IMG/VR virus record: IMGVR_UViG_3300031851_000182
Span: 1-24,202 of that record
Strand: one strand, 5' to 3'
Length of the DNA: 24,202 nt
DNA from: a virus
Within the stretch, counting starts at the first letter, position 1. Every line of letters starts with the position of its first letter. A program made the translations under genes and the position numbers. Under the pieces are notes generated by a model. The model was not told the DNA's origin, did no database searches, and was given only the letters and a program-made list of their open reading frames with translations. Positions 1-8,618 of the stretch are shown here, one piece after another.

Positions 1-3000
1 CCATGGAGCACTTATAATCAATGCTGAGAACGTCACCAACAGTGTGGTCGGTGAAGTCATCTACAACGTAACCATTCTTCAGACGGTCGAAACCGTTATC
101 ATCATATGTCTTAGTGTTGTCTGCTTGTACTTCTAGCAGAGACAGTGAAGTGTAATACTCAACGTGGGAGAGTCTGGTCTCCAGATCTCCGATGTCCTTC
201 ATGGTATAACGCTTGATGATCTCAGGATAGATCAGGACATCACGCTCAACGTCATACACATATGGACGCATCTCAATCGTTGCGAGAAGCATCGCATTGT
301 CAATCTTATCAGGATGAGGAACATCCTCAGAGGACACACCCTTGACAATTTTCAGTTTGTTGTCATGTGTCAAATACAACTTGTCTGCTCTAGGGAGATA
401 GTAGCAGTAGTCACATCTAAATTGTGTGTTAACCTTAGGGATATCGAAGATGGTAGATCCACCGACACCACCAGAGGTATCAAACTGTCTAGATCCAAAA
501 TCAAGTGACGCACAATTCACAAAGAAAGGTGACGTGATGGTGCCAGATCCAGATGCTAATTCACCGATACCAGGACGGAAGTCAATCTGGTCACGGATAT
601 AGTTAATCGATCCATCTAGTTTATACTTAGGAATCTCCTTATACATGATACCAGTGTAAGACTGGGCTGAGAAGTAATCACCTGAAGACTCATGCAAGAA
701 GTAGTCAAAGATTACAAGTATCTTACGAATTGGTGGGGAGAAACCAGGCATCCGAGCCAGTTTACAGACATCATAGAAGTGTGCCTTCTGACCACTTTCC
801 AATTCAAACTGGGTTGTGACAACTTTAGATCCCTTAGAAACGGATCCGTCAGAGTCATCAACAATTGCCTGCAGAGGAATGCCGTCATCATCAACACCAT
901 CAATGGTCTCGCCAGGGATGAATGGAATTTCGTTAAGTGCAACGAAGTACAGTCTCAGTGTGCTGTTGACAAACTGGATAACTCGACCACGAGCACCAGA
1001 GGTCTTACCTACAACAACTGATCCGTTATCAAAGAAGGTAGATTCTGACAACACCATATAAGGTGATTCAGCATCATTATCACCCTCAGACTCATATACA
1101 GCATGAATCTTATAGACATCATTCAATGCAAATGAAATCTCTTCATCTTCAATACGGGTGCCATACAGGTTACCATATGCCAGACCATACTTGGTTTGGT
1201 CATTGTTAATACGTGTGCGGGTCACCTTCATTGCACGCATCTTAGCGGCAGTCTTAATCTTTCTGGTGACGATATTCTTAGAGATAAGAGCAGTCAACTT
1301 AACGGTGTTGACGTTAGCCAAACCAGAGATGGTAATAGACTGTGCATCAGCACCGAAGGTAACAGTCAGAGATCCAAGGTCATTGAGATTATCAATGTCA
1401 AGGTTATCACCAACACTATATGAAGATCCAGACTCAGCAACAATCGTCAACACATAGTTTTCATCATCGAGTGCTGCAAACTGCTCGGATTCAGGCAGAG
1501 ACACAGTAACACCACCAGACACAACGGTCTTGTTAGCGAATGTCCTGTATACAAAGAATGACTCGTCAGAGATAGACTTCATCGAAGTTCTAGGAGCGTC
1601 AATTGACAACTCACCATTCTGATAGTCTTTCTGGAAGATGAAAGGACGCATCCTTACCATCTCAGCATACTCACCATCAGCATTGCCACTACCCTTCTTG
1701 AGGGAGGCATCCATAATGGCGGTTTGATTAAGGTAATCAAAGACTGGTGTGCCACCTGTAGCGATGTTACCAGTGTTGGTAGCAATCAGAGTAGGATCAA
1801 CTCTCTTAATTCTTAAAGTATTGCCACCATTTAGACCAGATGCAGTTGTAGTAACAACATCACCAGGACGGAGATCTTCTGCAAACTTGGTCCTGAAACC
1901 TGTAGAAAGAGCACCAGTGCCACTTACAGTAACGGTAGAAGACTCAATAGAAGCATTATCATTCAGCAACCAGTTTGCTGCAAATGTTACAACGTTGCTA
2001 TCATTTCTACCAACAGAACGACGGACATCGGATAGGTTATAAGTATGTGCTGCTTCCAGTGTGCCGATCACACGACCATCTCTTTCAACAACTTCGTTGT
2101 TAAGGAAGACACCAGAGACCTGCTCTAGTTTACAGTGAGTGCTGCTACCACTATCAGCAACGAAACCACGGGCACCAGAGGTGCGACCTCTAAGCACATC
2201 ACCAATAGAAACAGAGTTGTTACCAGATGCAAAGTTTATAGCAGTAAACATCTGTGGATCAAAGAACCACATGTCATACTGGTTTGCCTGATCAACTTGA
2301 AGTTGGACAATACGAGCCCGACCGATCTGATTACCAACAATTGAGTTGGATACGCCTAGATTCCAGTCATCGTATAATTCGATAACTTGGTATGCATCAG
2401 ACACACCTTCACCAGTTAGGTCAGCCCAACCATACTGATCGTAGACTTTAACAAAGTTGCCAAGTCTGAAGTGGATAATACCGTTTTCTACACAAGCAAA
2501 ATCTCTAGGTTTGGCAGAGTCAACATACTGAGGTGTAAGGAATTCAGTCCTGTATCCTTTCACATACGCTCTACCAGGAGAGATCTCATAACTTAGGAGA
2601 TCATCTGTAGGAATATTGTTTTGCTGAGTCGTTTGAGTAGGAGTGTAGACCCCGTTGTTAAAACCATCATCAAGACATTCTCTTGCCTTGATACTGAAAG
2701 TGTCGATAACATAGTCGCCAGACTCTTCATAGGTCCGACGTGCCATCGACTTCTCAAGCTCTGAGTATGCAGTATGATCAACAAACTGCTCAACTTTACT
2801 ATTGTTGATTCGTAGTAATTCAACGAAGTTTTTGTCAGTCGAATCATTGATTGCCTTCTTGACAAGGGTAGTCTTAATCTTAAATCTATGACCGCCAGGT
2901 GCTGAGTAGTTTGAAGTTCCTGCAGCGTTGTCATTCAGTGACGGATCGTCTTCTGGGGTAACAATAGATTCACTAACTTCCAGACCAACCCTGTAAGAAG

Positions 3001-3646
3001 GGTTATTGCTATATTGCTCAAGGATCAGGTTTGCAGATGCAACATCAACAAAGTGACCTCTAATAAAGTACACACCATTGTTAATGTATGCAGCAGATGC
3101 AACCGCAGTAGAGTCAACGGGTAGCAACTGTCCAAATGGTGATCCAATTTCGATCAGTGTTGTGCCGAAAGTAATTTCGTTTTGAGCAAGCAACTGCTCA
3201 TTAGATTGGAATCCTTTAATGGTTGTGTCAGAAACTGTGTCACCAGACTCGATATACTTAACGTATAGAGTGACGTAACCACGCTCAGATTCAGAAGCAG
3301 CAATTGAATACAAGACCTTTGCTTTAACGCCAGTCGTGATACCCTCAATAATCTGACCATGCAGTTGAGTCCTGTAGGTTTCGACATCGACACCTAGGAA
3401 TGATTGTTGCAGAATGATTGCCTGCACATTCAGGTCATAACCGACCTGACCAGGGATAACCATCGCGCCTTCTTTGAAGAAGTGTTGACCGATGGATTCA
3501 ATCTGATTCTGGAGAATCGATTGTAGAGTCGTTAATTCACGCGCTTGGATAGGATATCCAGGGCGGAATAACACTCTGTAGAAATTCTTATCCTTATCGA
3601 AGTCGTCGAAATAAGGAGCAATATTTAGATTGGTATTCTGGGGCAT
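1..3646 (-). CDS. DUF4815-type virion structural protein, 3' end outside the window
   Basis: An open frame starts at ATG 3644-3646 and runs without a stop to the left edge (last whole codon 2-4), giving at least 1,215 residues. The N-terminus (MPQNTNLNIAPYFDDFDKDK, then FYRVLFRPGYPIQARELTTL and a QNQIE stretch) matches my recollection of DUF4815, a family of large structural proteins in T4-like marine phages. Its exact role is unknown; a place in the baseplate or proximal fibre is inferred from the gene order next to gp8. Two copies of a GD/GS-x-TSGARG module lie near residues 478-498 and 870-893. The start is only three bases after the gp8 stop, and a weak GAG about nine bases upstream of the ATG may serve as ribosome binding site, so it is probably translated from the gp8 message. 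The family name is fairly secure; the function is not. Confidence 0.8.
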   Translation of the reverse strand, partial: MPQNTNLNIAPYFDDFDKDKNFYRVLFRPGYPIQARELTTLQSILQNQIESIGQHFFKEGAMVIPGQVGYDLNVQAIILQQSFLGVDVETYRTQLHGQIIEGITTGVKAKVLYSIAASESERGYVTLYVKYIESGDTVSDTTIKGFQSNEQLLAQNEITFGTTLIEIGSPFGQLLPVDSTAVASAAYINNGVYFIRGHFVDVASANLILEQYSNNPSYRVGLEVSESIVTPEDDPSLNDNAAGTSNYSAPGGHRFKIKTTLVKKAINDSTDKNFVELLRINNSKVEQFVDHTAYSELEKSMARRTYEESGDYVIDTFSIKARECLDDGFNNGVYTPTQTTQQNNIPTDDLLSYEISPGRAYVKGYRTEFLTPQYVDSAKPRDFACVENGIIHFRLGNFVKVYDQYGWADLTGEGVSDAYQVIELYDDWNLGVSNSIVGNQIGRARIVQLQVDQANQYDMWFFDPQMFTAINFASGNNSVSIGDVLRGRTSGARGFVADSGSSTHCKLEQVSGVFLNNEVVERDGRVIGTLEAAHTYNLSDVRRSVGRNDSNVVTFAANWLLNDNASIESSTVTVSGTGALSTGFRTKFAEDLRPGDVVTTTASGLNGGNTLRIKRVDPTLIATNTGNIATGGTPVFDYLNQTAIMDASLKKGSGNADGEYAEMVRMRPFIFQKDYQNGELSIDAPRTSMKSISDESFFVYRTFANKTVVSGGVTVSLPESEQFAALDDENYVLTIVAESGSSYSVGDNLDIDNLNDLGSLTVTFGADAQSITISGLANVNTVKLTALISKNIVTRKIKTAAKMRAMKVTRTRINNDQTKYGLAYGNLYGTRIEDEEISFALNDVYKIHAVYESEGDNDAESPYMVLSESTFFDNGSVVVGKTSGARGRVIQFVNSTLRLYFVALNEIPFIPGETIDGVDDDGIPLQAIVDDSDGSVSKGSKVVTTQFELESGQKAHFYDVCKLARMPGFSPPIRKILVIFDYFLHESSGDYFSAQSYTGIMYKEIPKYKLDGSINYIRDQIDFRPGIGELASGSGTITSPFFVNCASLDFGSRQFDTSGGVGGSTIFDIPKVNTQFRCDYCYYLPRADKLYLTHDNKLKIVKGVSSEDVPHPDKIDNAMLLATIEMRPYVYDVERDVLIYPEIIKRYTMKDIGDLETRLSHVEYYTSLSLLEVQADNTKTYDDNGFDRLKNGYVVDDFTDHTVGDVLSIDYKCSM

Positions 3647-3649
3647 CGT

Positions 3650-5185
3650 TTAGAACTCTACTACGATCTTAATGTCTTCGATTTGGTCACCAGCACGAGT
3701 GATAGCGCCTCTATTATCTATGTAAATAACCCGACCCGAATTTGGCTCAACCTCTGGTCTTGCATAACCGTTGGTAAAAGACATACCCAAGTCATACTCA
3801 GTGTTGTTAATAACACGAGTAGAGGATCCTGATACAATTGGGAAGTTAATATCAGGGTCGGCAGATGCACCAGATGTTGCACCCACGACAGGGTTACCAC
3901 CCTCAAACTCAATTAGACTACCAGTGAATTCAGGGAAGACACCATCAATTCTATTCTGGTAATACTTAAGCACTTTGGTTGTGCTATTCCATGAGATCAC
4001 ACGTCCACGAGCAGTCACTTGCTGACCACCAATTGTGCGAGACTGTGTGATAATTTCGTCAGTAGCAAAGTTACCTGTGAAGGTAGGAGCAAAGATAACT
4101 GACTTTGTGGCGGACAGAGTAAGATCTGCTGCCAATTCTGTTGTGCCGAATTTGTTAGGGTTGATCACCAAACCAATACGACGGTAGTCGTTATCAGTTG
4201 GGAAGTCACCACTACCCTCAGCATAGGTAAACTTGGTGTTAATCATGACTCGGTATCCACCCATCTCTGTCCCTGGCTCAGCACCATGACCGACAGTTGG
4301 GGGAATGATCACTTCAACGGTGCCGCCTGATCCTGCACCTGCACCGATACCGTTGACTTCATCGATGATGACTTTACCGAAGGTGTATCCTGATCCACCC
4401 GATGTGACAGTAGCATTAACAATACGCCCCCCATCGACAACCAAAGAAACACGACCGCCAACACCATCTCCTTTGATAGGCACATTCTCGTAGGTTCCAT
4501 TGTTATACCCTGCACCAGAAGAAGAAATAATAACTGTATCGATCTCACCACCAATTGCATCGGACACCACAGCGGTGTCACTCAGCACAGGCATGTATTC
4601 ATTGGAGAAGAATTTCAGTACAAGACCCACAGGGATCGTATACATATACTTCCAACGATAACCGTCAGCAGTGGTAATAATAGAAGTTGAAGTACCCGTA
4701 GGCTCAACAGTAGAAGGCTTACCGTTAGGATCACTAGGGGATGTCCCGTTATAGATGCACTTATAGACTTGATACGATGAGTTAACAACGTAAAAGTCTG
4801 CATCATAAAGTTTGGTAGCACCAGAAGACGCGGTTTTAGTTGCGCTGTAGTCATGACGATACATATCGTAAACATAACCCAAGCCACCAGTGGTTTGCTC
4901 AGGAGGAATCCAGTCAGTCCTACGAATAACTTGAATAGTATCATTCGCCAGCACCCGCTTCATTGATATCATGTCAGCGAAGTCATCGCTAAACTCTTGG
5001 AAAGAGTCTACAGGATCGGGCGCTGCATTCTCGTTATCCCAAGGTTGGGGACGACCGATGAAAACATACAGACGATCACGACTACTTCCAGCTTCACTAT
5101 CAGTCTGAGCAGGATCGGGTCCTTGCAGAGACTTGATAAGTCGGCTGGCAGTAAAAATTCTAAATTGGTCGGTTAGTAGCGCCAT
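3650..5185 (-). CDS. 8: Baseplate wedge protein, T4 gp8-like, with an inserted GxGY module
   Basis: This 511-residue protein resembles T4 gp8, a dimeric component of the baseplate wedge that binds other wedge proteins (gp6, gp7, gp10). The visible matches are a VFIGRPQPWDNE stretch (residues 41-52; T4 gp8 has FGRSEPW), an IRRTDW motif (87-92; RRDW in T4), an NSSYQVYKCIY stretch (135-145), a DGYRWKYMYTIP segment (174-184) and a conserved-looking C-terminal end (IYIDNRGAITRAGDQIEDIK, 487-506). T4 gp8 is about 334 residues, so this form is much longer. Much of the excess is a glycine-rich stretch at residues 213-300 that resembles a segment of the giant protein upstream, plus a region around 360-445 containing a GATSGA motif. 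A CATAAATA late-promoter-like octamer lies in the 35-base gap upstream. The ATG start is chosen because it precedes MALLTDQFRIFTASR, a typical start for this family. Confidence 0.85.
   Translation of the reverse strand: MALLTDQFRIFTASRLIKSLQGPDPAQTDSEAGSSRDRLYVFIGRPQPWDNENAAPDPVDSFQEFSDDFADMISMKRVLANDTIQVIRRTDWIPPEQTTGGLGYVYDMYRHDYSATKTASSGATKLYDADFYVVNSSYQVYKCIYNGTSPSDPNGKPSTVEPTGTSTSIITTADGYRWKYMYTIPVGLVLKFFSNEYMPVLSDTAVVSDAIGGEIDTVIISSSGAGYNNGTYENVPIKGDGVGGRVSLVVDGGRIVNATVTSGGSGYTFGKVIIDEVNGIGAGAGSGGTVEVIIPPTVGHGAEPGTEMGGYRVMINTKFTYAEGSGDFPTDNDYRRIGLVINPNKFGTTELAADLTLSATKSVIFAPTFTGNFATDEIITQSRTIGGQQVTARGRVISWNSTTKVLKYYQNRIDGVFPEFTGSLIEFEGGNPVVGATSGASADPDINFPIVSGSSTRVINNTEYDLGMSFTNGYARPEVEPNSGRVIYIDNRGAITRAGDQIEDIKIVVEF
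4286..4549 (-). other. GxGY module inserted in gp8
   Basis: Residues 213-300 of the gp8-like protein carry IDTVIISSSGAGY, VPIKGDGVGGRV, ATVTSGGSGY and GSGGTVEVIIP. The order and spacing match the giant protein near 21800-22078 (VEVIDGGTEY, VPVNGDGEGGKV, VAVADPGKGY, GSGGAVSVNIP). T4 gp8 has no comparable glycine-rich stretch that I recall. Confidence 0.65.
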
Positions 5186-5209
5186 TTGTTACCAATTATC
5201 CTATAGTTT

Positions 5210-5217
5210 TATTTATG
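5210..5217 (-). promoter_or_regulatory. Late-promoter-like octamer CATAAATA upstream of the gp8-like gene
   Basis: The minus strand reads CATAAATA, seven of eight matches to TATAAATA and a form that fits the NATAAATA late motif I recall for T4-like cyanophages. It is the only one of the three that is fully intergenic, three bases beyond the stop of the 627-residue gene and 24 bases upstream of the gp8 ATG. Confidence 0.55.
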
Positions 5218-5220
5218 GGG

Positions 5221-7104
5221 TTAATACTCACCCTCATTTCTGAGGAAGTTGTTATACTCAACTGCGATGATTTTTGCTTGGGCTCCAGAGGAGTTTCCTT
5301 GCAGTGTCTCACCTACAGTAAATTTATATGTTGGGTCATTATCTTGAATCGACTTAACATCTAGATAGAATTGACCATCTTTAGGTCCAAGTCTTCTATT
5401 TGTAGTTGTTGCTGCGACACCAGATGATTGTCCAGTTGCAAGTTCTTCGCCACCAGCATTTGGGACGTTAAAAAGAGCAGCAGTAATATACTCAATTATG
5501 ATAGTTGCAGTAGCGACATGGGCATCACCATCTCCTAAAGCACCTGCAGACTGGATAGTAGCAACCAATTGGTTAGGACTACCATCATAGATTTGATCGC
5601 CAATCTGGAAGAGCGTGGTGTTGGTGCCACCTAATTCTTCCTCAATACCATATTTAGACGAGGCGATGCCCCCATCTAAGTTGACTTGGTTTTCAAAATC
5701 TGTGCCGTCATTCAGAATGTCAGGAATGCCATCTCCAAACTGCTGCACACCATCGGCATCAACAAACTCCTCATCGTCATCTTCAAACCTTCTGTTTTGA
5801 ATGACTGACAAAGGTGTAGTAAATGCAACAATTTCGCTGCCTTCTGCTTCAACCAAAGTATGTGGTGCGACACCAGTTGAAGATGATCCAGAAGTACCTG
5901 CAAAGAATGCAATGATCTTTGACTTCTCACCTGATCTACCAGCATCAATAAATGCCAACTCATCAACCTGGAATGTCAGATATAATGCTCTCTCGGTCTC
6001 ATTCCAATCATAAACAATAGCGACTCTGTTACTTGCAGATTCAATAACACGTCTTACTTTATCCGTAACTTGGAAGTCGTAAAGTGTGTCTCCTGTATTG
6101 ATATCATTTTGGAGAGTGTCAAGAATGACTTTCTGATCAAATCTAAAGTTTGTGCCCCTGTCACACCCAATAAATGATGTGGCAGTTTTACCTGTATATC
6201 TGACAACTTCTCTACCGAGAAGGAATTTACCAGATCCAGGATAAGGTGCAGTTGACTCAACGTGAATAGTTTCATCACCAGTGCCAACGTCAGTCAGAAT
6301 ACCTGCTAAATTGTAAACAACAGAGTTTAGAGACTGTCTGTTTCTTGCAGTCTTGATCAGGTTTGTATCTCTTGTGAAGATAACCTGAGGAGGATTTACA
6401 TAACCAGCACCACCTGCTATGAGATCAATAGTGGTAATAGCACCAAGATCAATAAATGCTGCAGCACTGGCACCAGATCCACCACCACCAATAATTTGAA
6501 TTAGAGGAGGATCTTCAAAGAACTCACCAGAATCGGTGAGGGTAATTGCAGTAACTTTACCGAATGGGTTGACACCCGCAACGCCAGTTGCACCTTGTCC
6601 ACCACCACCTGAGATGATAATGTTGACATCTTCTTCGGTATAGTTTCTACCAAACTCTTCAATGGCAAGACCTGTAACCAGACCTGTAATAGGCACCAAC
6701 TCGGATCCAGATCCACCACCACCTTTAACTTCTGCTTCAGCAGTAAAGTATTCATCACCAAACTGAGTCATCTGGATGAAGTCAATACCACCGTTATCCT
6801 TCAGGAAGATCTTTCCTTCAGCAGGGACAGTTGCATTTTCATCAGTAATTTCCAGACGCATGGGATCATACCCTTCACCTGGATCCAATACTTCTACAGC
6901 AGTGACTTCACCATTGACACCATCAATGACTGGTCTAAGCACAGCATCCCTGATGGGAGTGCCACAATTTTCAACACGAAGTCTAGGGGGGTCAGCAGGA
7001 TCATACCCACTACCTCCCGCAGTAACATAAACTTCTCTTACCCCAAATATACTATTAAATACAGGGAAAATTGAAGCACCAGATCCAGGGACTGTTCTTG
7101 TCAT
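5221..7104 (-). CDS. Virion structural protein with GxGY beta repeats
   Basis: A 627-residue protein that I do not recognise as a named T4 protein; similar glycine-rich proteins sit beside gp8 in marine T4-like phages. Residues 22-245 hold about five degenerate repeats of a beta-strand motif: VYVTAGGSGY (25-34), VEVLDPGEGY (70-79), LAIEEFGRNY (146-155), ITLTDSGEFF (187-196) and IDLIAGGAGY (226-235), each followed by a PP or IIxGGGG stretch. The middle (about 275-330) has a VRYTGKTATSFIGCDRGTN segment. A very acidic patch (EDDDEEF) lies at 441-447, and the C-terminus (596-615) has a GETLQGNSSGAQAK module also seen in neighbouring proteins. No signal peptide or membrane segment is visible. The start overlaps the upstream stop by one base (TAATG), so translation is probably coupled. 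A virion role is inferred from context and composition. Confidence 0.8.
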   Translation of the reverse strand: MTRTVPGSGASIFPVFNSIFGVREVYVTAGGSGYDPADPPRLRVENCGTPIRDAVLRPVIDGVNGEVTAVEVLDPGEGYDPMRLEITDENATVPAEGKIFLKDNGGIDFIQMTQFGDEYFTAEAEVKGGGGSGSELVPITGLVTGLAIEEFGRNYTEEDVNIIISGGGGQGATGVAGVNPFGKVTAITLTDSGEFFEDPPLIQIIGGGGSGASAAAFIDLGAITTIDLIAGGAGYVNPPQVIFTRDTNLIKTARNRQSLNSVVYNLAGILTDVGTGDETIHVESTAPYPGSGKFLLGREVVRYTGKTATSFIGCDRGTNFRFDQKVILDTLQNDINTGDTLYDFQVTDKVRRVIESASNRVAIVYDWNETERALYLTFQVDELAFIDAGRSGEKSKIIAFFAGTSGSSSTGVAPHTLVEAEGSEIVAFTTPLSVIQNRRFEDDDEEFVDADGVQQFGDGIPDILNDGTDFENQVNLDGGIASSKYGIEEELGGTNTTLFQIGDQIYDGSPNQLVATIQSAGALGDGDAHVATATIIIEYITAALFNVPNAGGEELATGQSSGVAATTTNRRLGPKDGQFYLDVKSIQDNDPTYKFTVGETLQGNSSGAQAKIIAVEYNNFLRNEGEY

Positions 7105-7106
7105 TA
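7102..7106 (-). promoter_or_regulatory. TAATG stop-start overlap (translational coupling)
   Basis: On the minus strand the TAA stop of the 494-residue gene and the ATG of the 627-residue gene share one base. No strong Shine-Dalgarno and no late-promoter-like octamer is visible just upstream, so re-initiation by ribosomes finishing the upstream gene is the likely way this start is used. Confidence 0.7.
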
Positions 7107-8588
7107 GACAACCACGAGATTACCGACCATTCCAGAGTGAATGGTGCATTGATAGACATATGTTGTGCCTGCTGCAAGGGTCATAGGCACGGTCCAATAT
7201 TGGACTGCAGTTTGGGATCCACTCACACCAGCAGTTACAGCAGATCCAGCATTTGTCTGTCTCAGAGCAAATGGGTGTCCACTACCAGTAGTGTTATTAA
7301 ATCTATACGTGAAACCACGATAGACATAGATGGTTGGGTTTCCAGTTCCACTCCATCCATTGTTGTTGAAGGAATATCCACCACCTGTCGTCCCAGAAAT
7401 CTCGAAACCCACAGCAGGAGTTGCAACCGCTTCAACTTCACCACTTGTATTAGTAATGAAACTCTGATTCTCTGACAGAGACTGACCACTAGCAAGAAAC
7501 AATTCAGCAGCAATGCTGACGTTATTCTCAGTAACAGTTGTCGTTACGCCGTTGCCACCAACGACTGCCAATGATCCAGTAGTGGAATTGGAAGTAGTAG
7601 TGCCAGAATCGCCAGTTACCGTAGCAAAAATATTTTGATCAACGTTAGGGGAATCATTAGTGATTGTTAGATTATCACCACCCACAGCAGTGGAGATCCC
7701 AGTACCGCCAACAAAGTTAACAGTAGTAGTAGCACTGCCAGCCGTTTTGGATCCCGAATCAGATCCGATAACAGAGAAAAGATTTTGATCAGGATCACCT
7801 AACGTCCCCGTCATTGCAATTGTTAATGTATCTCCAGCAATGGTCGTGGAAATATTTGTGCCACCAGATACAGTGAGGACATCAGTAGCAGCACTCGCAG
7901 TAGTAGATCCCGTATCAGCATTAAAACCTTCAAATAAATTCTGTGTAGATCCACCGCCTCCAGATGCAGTGGCATCGTTGTCTGGATACCAATTGCTATT
8001 GGCAGCAGACCATTTAAGGACTTGACCATCGGAGGGACCACCACCAACTGTCATGTCAACATCGGTTAACTCACCAACGCTAGATCCAGAATCAATCAGT
8101 TGGACCCAAGCACCGCCATGTGCAAAGTATCCATGATTCTCAGCATGGACATGTGCAAACATACCATGATGATCTGCTGCAGCAGGAAGATCTGCGGTTT
8201 CAGCAAAATGGTTTGAATACTTTAGTTTACCGTCTGTGCCATCAATATATGTCAGAGCACTTCCAGTGCCACCTGCCCAAAACTTAATATGACCACTACC
8301 GTTAGGTTTTATGACGACATCGCCATTGTTTGTTGAGCTGACTTGGAATCCACCAACATCTAAATTAGAAGTTAACGTATCAAAATCTCCCTCAGCAAAT
8401 TGGGATCCATTCCATTTTAATAATTGTCCTGAGGTAGGACTGCCAATATTCACCAACAGGTTGGTGTCATTACCAAGAGCGGTATAAACTTCGTCAATGA
8501 CGCTATTCAGTTTGATAGCACCATCTCTGAGACTATCACCTGTTCCGTCATTTGCTGACGATCCAATACTAAGATTCTGTTTTGCCAT
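7104..8588 (-). CDS. Fibre/decoration protein: gp10-like N-terminus, three tandem repeats, C-terminal cupredoxin-like domain
   Basis: A 494-residue mosaic. Residues 1-42 (KQNLSIGSSANDGTGDSLRD, then GAIKLNSVIDEVY) closely match the start of T4 gp10 (NIGNVVDDGTGDYLR), which joins fibres to the baseplate, so this end probably docks on the wedge. A GQLLKW motif (54-59) recurs as GQVLKW (188-193). A His-rich loop with six histidines lies at 140-157. Three tandem repeats of about 48 residues, beginning QNLF or QNIF, span about 215-361. The C-terminus (about 396-494) is cupredoxin-like: a GSGHPF segment (His438) and a CTIHSGM segment (Cys481, His484, Met487) reproduce a complete type 1 copper ligand set with amicyanin-like spacing. 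It lacks the rest of gp10, so it is not gp10 itself. A CCTAAATA octamer lies upstream; no clear Shine-Dalgarno is seen before the ATG. Confidence 0.8.
   Translation of the reverse strand: MAKQNLSIGSSANDGTGDSLRDGAIKLNSVIDEVYTALGNDTNLLVNIGSPTSGQLLKWNGSQFAEGDFDTLTSNLDVGGFQVSSTNNGDVVIKPNGSGHIKFWAGGTGSALTYIDGTDGKLKYSNHFAETADLPAAADHHGMFAHVHAENHGYFAHGGAWVQLIDSGSSVGELTDVDMTVGGGPSDGQVLKWSAANSNWYPDNDATASGGGGSTQNLFEGFNADTGSTTASAATDVLTVSGGTNISTTIAGDTLTIAMTGTLGDPDQNLFSVIGSDSGSKTAGSATTTVNFVGGTGISTAVGGDNLTITNDSPNVDQNIFATVTGDSGTTTSNSTTGSLAVVGGNGVTTTVTENNVSIAAELFLASGQSLSENQSFITNTSGEVEAVATPAVGFEISGTTGGGYSFNNNGWSGTGNPTIYVYRGFTYRFNNTTGSGHPFALRQTNAGSAVTAGVSGSQTAVQYWTVPMTLAAGTTYVYQCTIHSGMVGNLVVV
7107..7403 (-). 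other. Cupredoxin-like domain with complete type 1 copper ligand set
   Basis: This is the C-terminal domain (about residues 396-494) of the gp10-like fusion protein. It starts near GGGYSFNNN, continues with a PTIYVYRGFTYRF strand, then GSGHPF (His438) and ends YQCTIHSGMVGNLVV. Cys481, His484 and Met487 follow C-x2-H-x2-M spacing as in amicyanin; His438 would be the fourth ligand. Ligand identity is read directly from the sequence; copper binding is inferred. Confidence 0.7.
7505..7946 (-). repeat. Three tandem protein repeats starting QNLF/QNIF
   Basis: Within the gp10-like fusion protein (about residues 215-361) a unit of roughly 46-52 residues occurs three times in tandem. Each has QN(L/I)F, then D-x-G-x-x-T, then a GGxxxxTxxxxxxxLTI-like beta segment (GGTNISTTIAGDTLTI, GGTGISTAVGGDNLTI, GGNGVTTTVTENNVSI). 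The unit probably forms a beta shaft between the docking N-terminus and the cupredoxin-like tip; this is inference. Confidence 0.75.
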
Positions 8589-8610
8589 GGTGGGTAGATT
8601 TCTACAGTGT

Positions 8611-8618
8611 TATTTAGG
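8611..8618 (-). promoter_or_regulatory. Late-promoter-like octamer CCTAAATA upstream of the cupredoxin-containing gene
   Basis: The minus strand reads CCTAAATA, six of eight matches to TATAAATA, and its TAA is the stop codon of the YHYH gene. It lies 22 bases upstream of the ATG at 8588, leaving room for a leader of roughly 16 bases. The match is weaker than the other two sites. Confidence 0.35.

Noticed and set aside
3623-3630. TCTAAATA on the minus strand near the start of the DUF4815 gene
   Set aside because: It lies inside the coding sequence, downstream of the start codon, encoding part of the family N-terminus, so it cannot drive this gene from its proper start. It serves as a measure of chance matches.
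7104-8588. Calling the 494-residue protein T4 gp10 outright
   Set aside because: Only the first forty or so residues match gp10; the remainder (repeats and cupredoxin-like domain) does not, so a gp10-like docking segment on a different protein is the better reading.
8594-8605. Short inverted repeat GTAGA-TT-TCTAC in the gap before the 494-residue gene
   Set aside because: A five-base stem with a two-base loop is too small for a terminator or a stable hairpin, and no U-tract follows.
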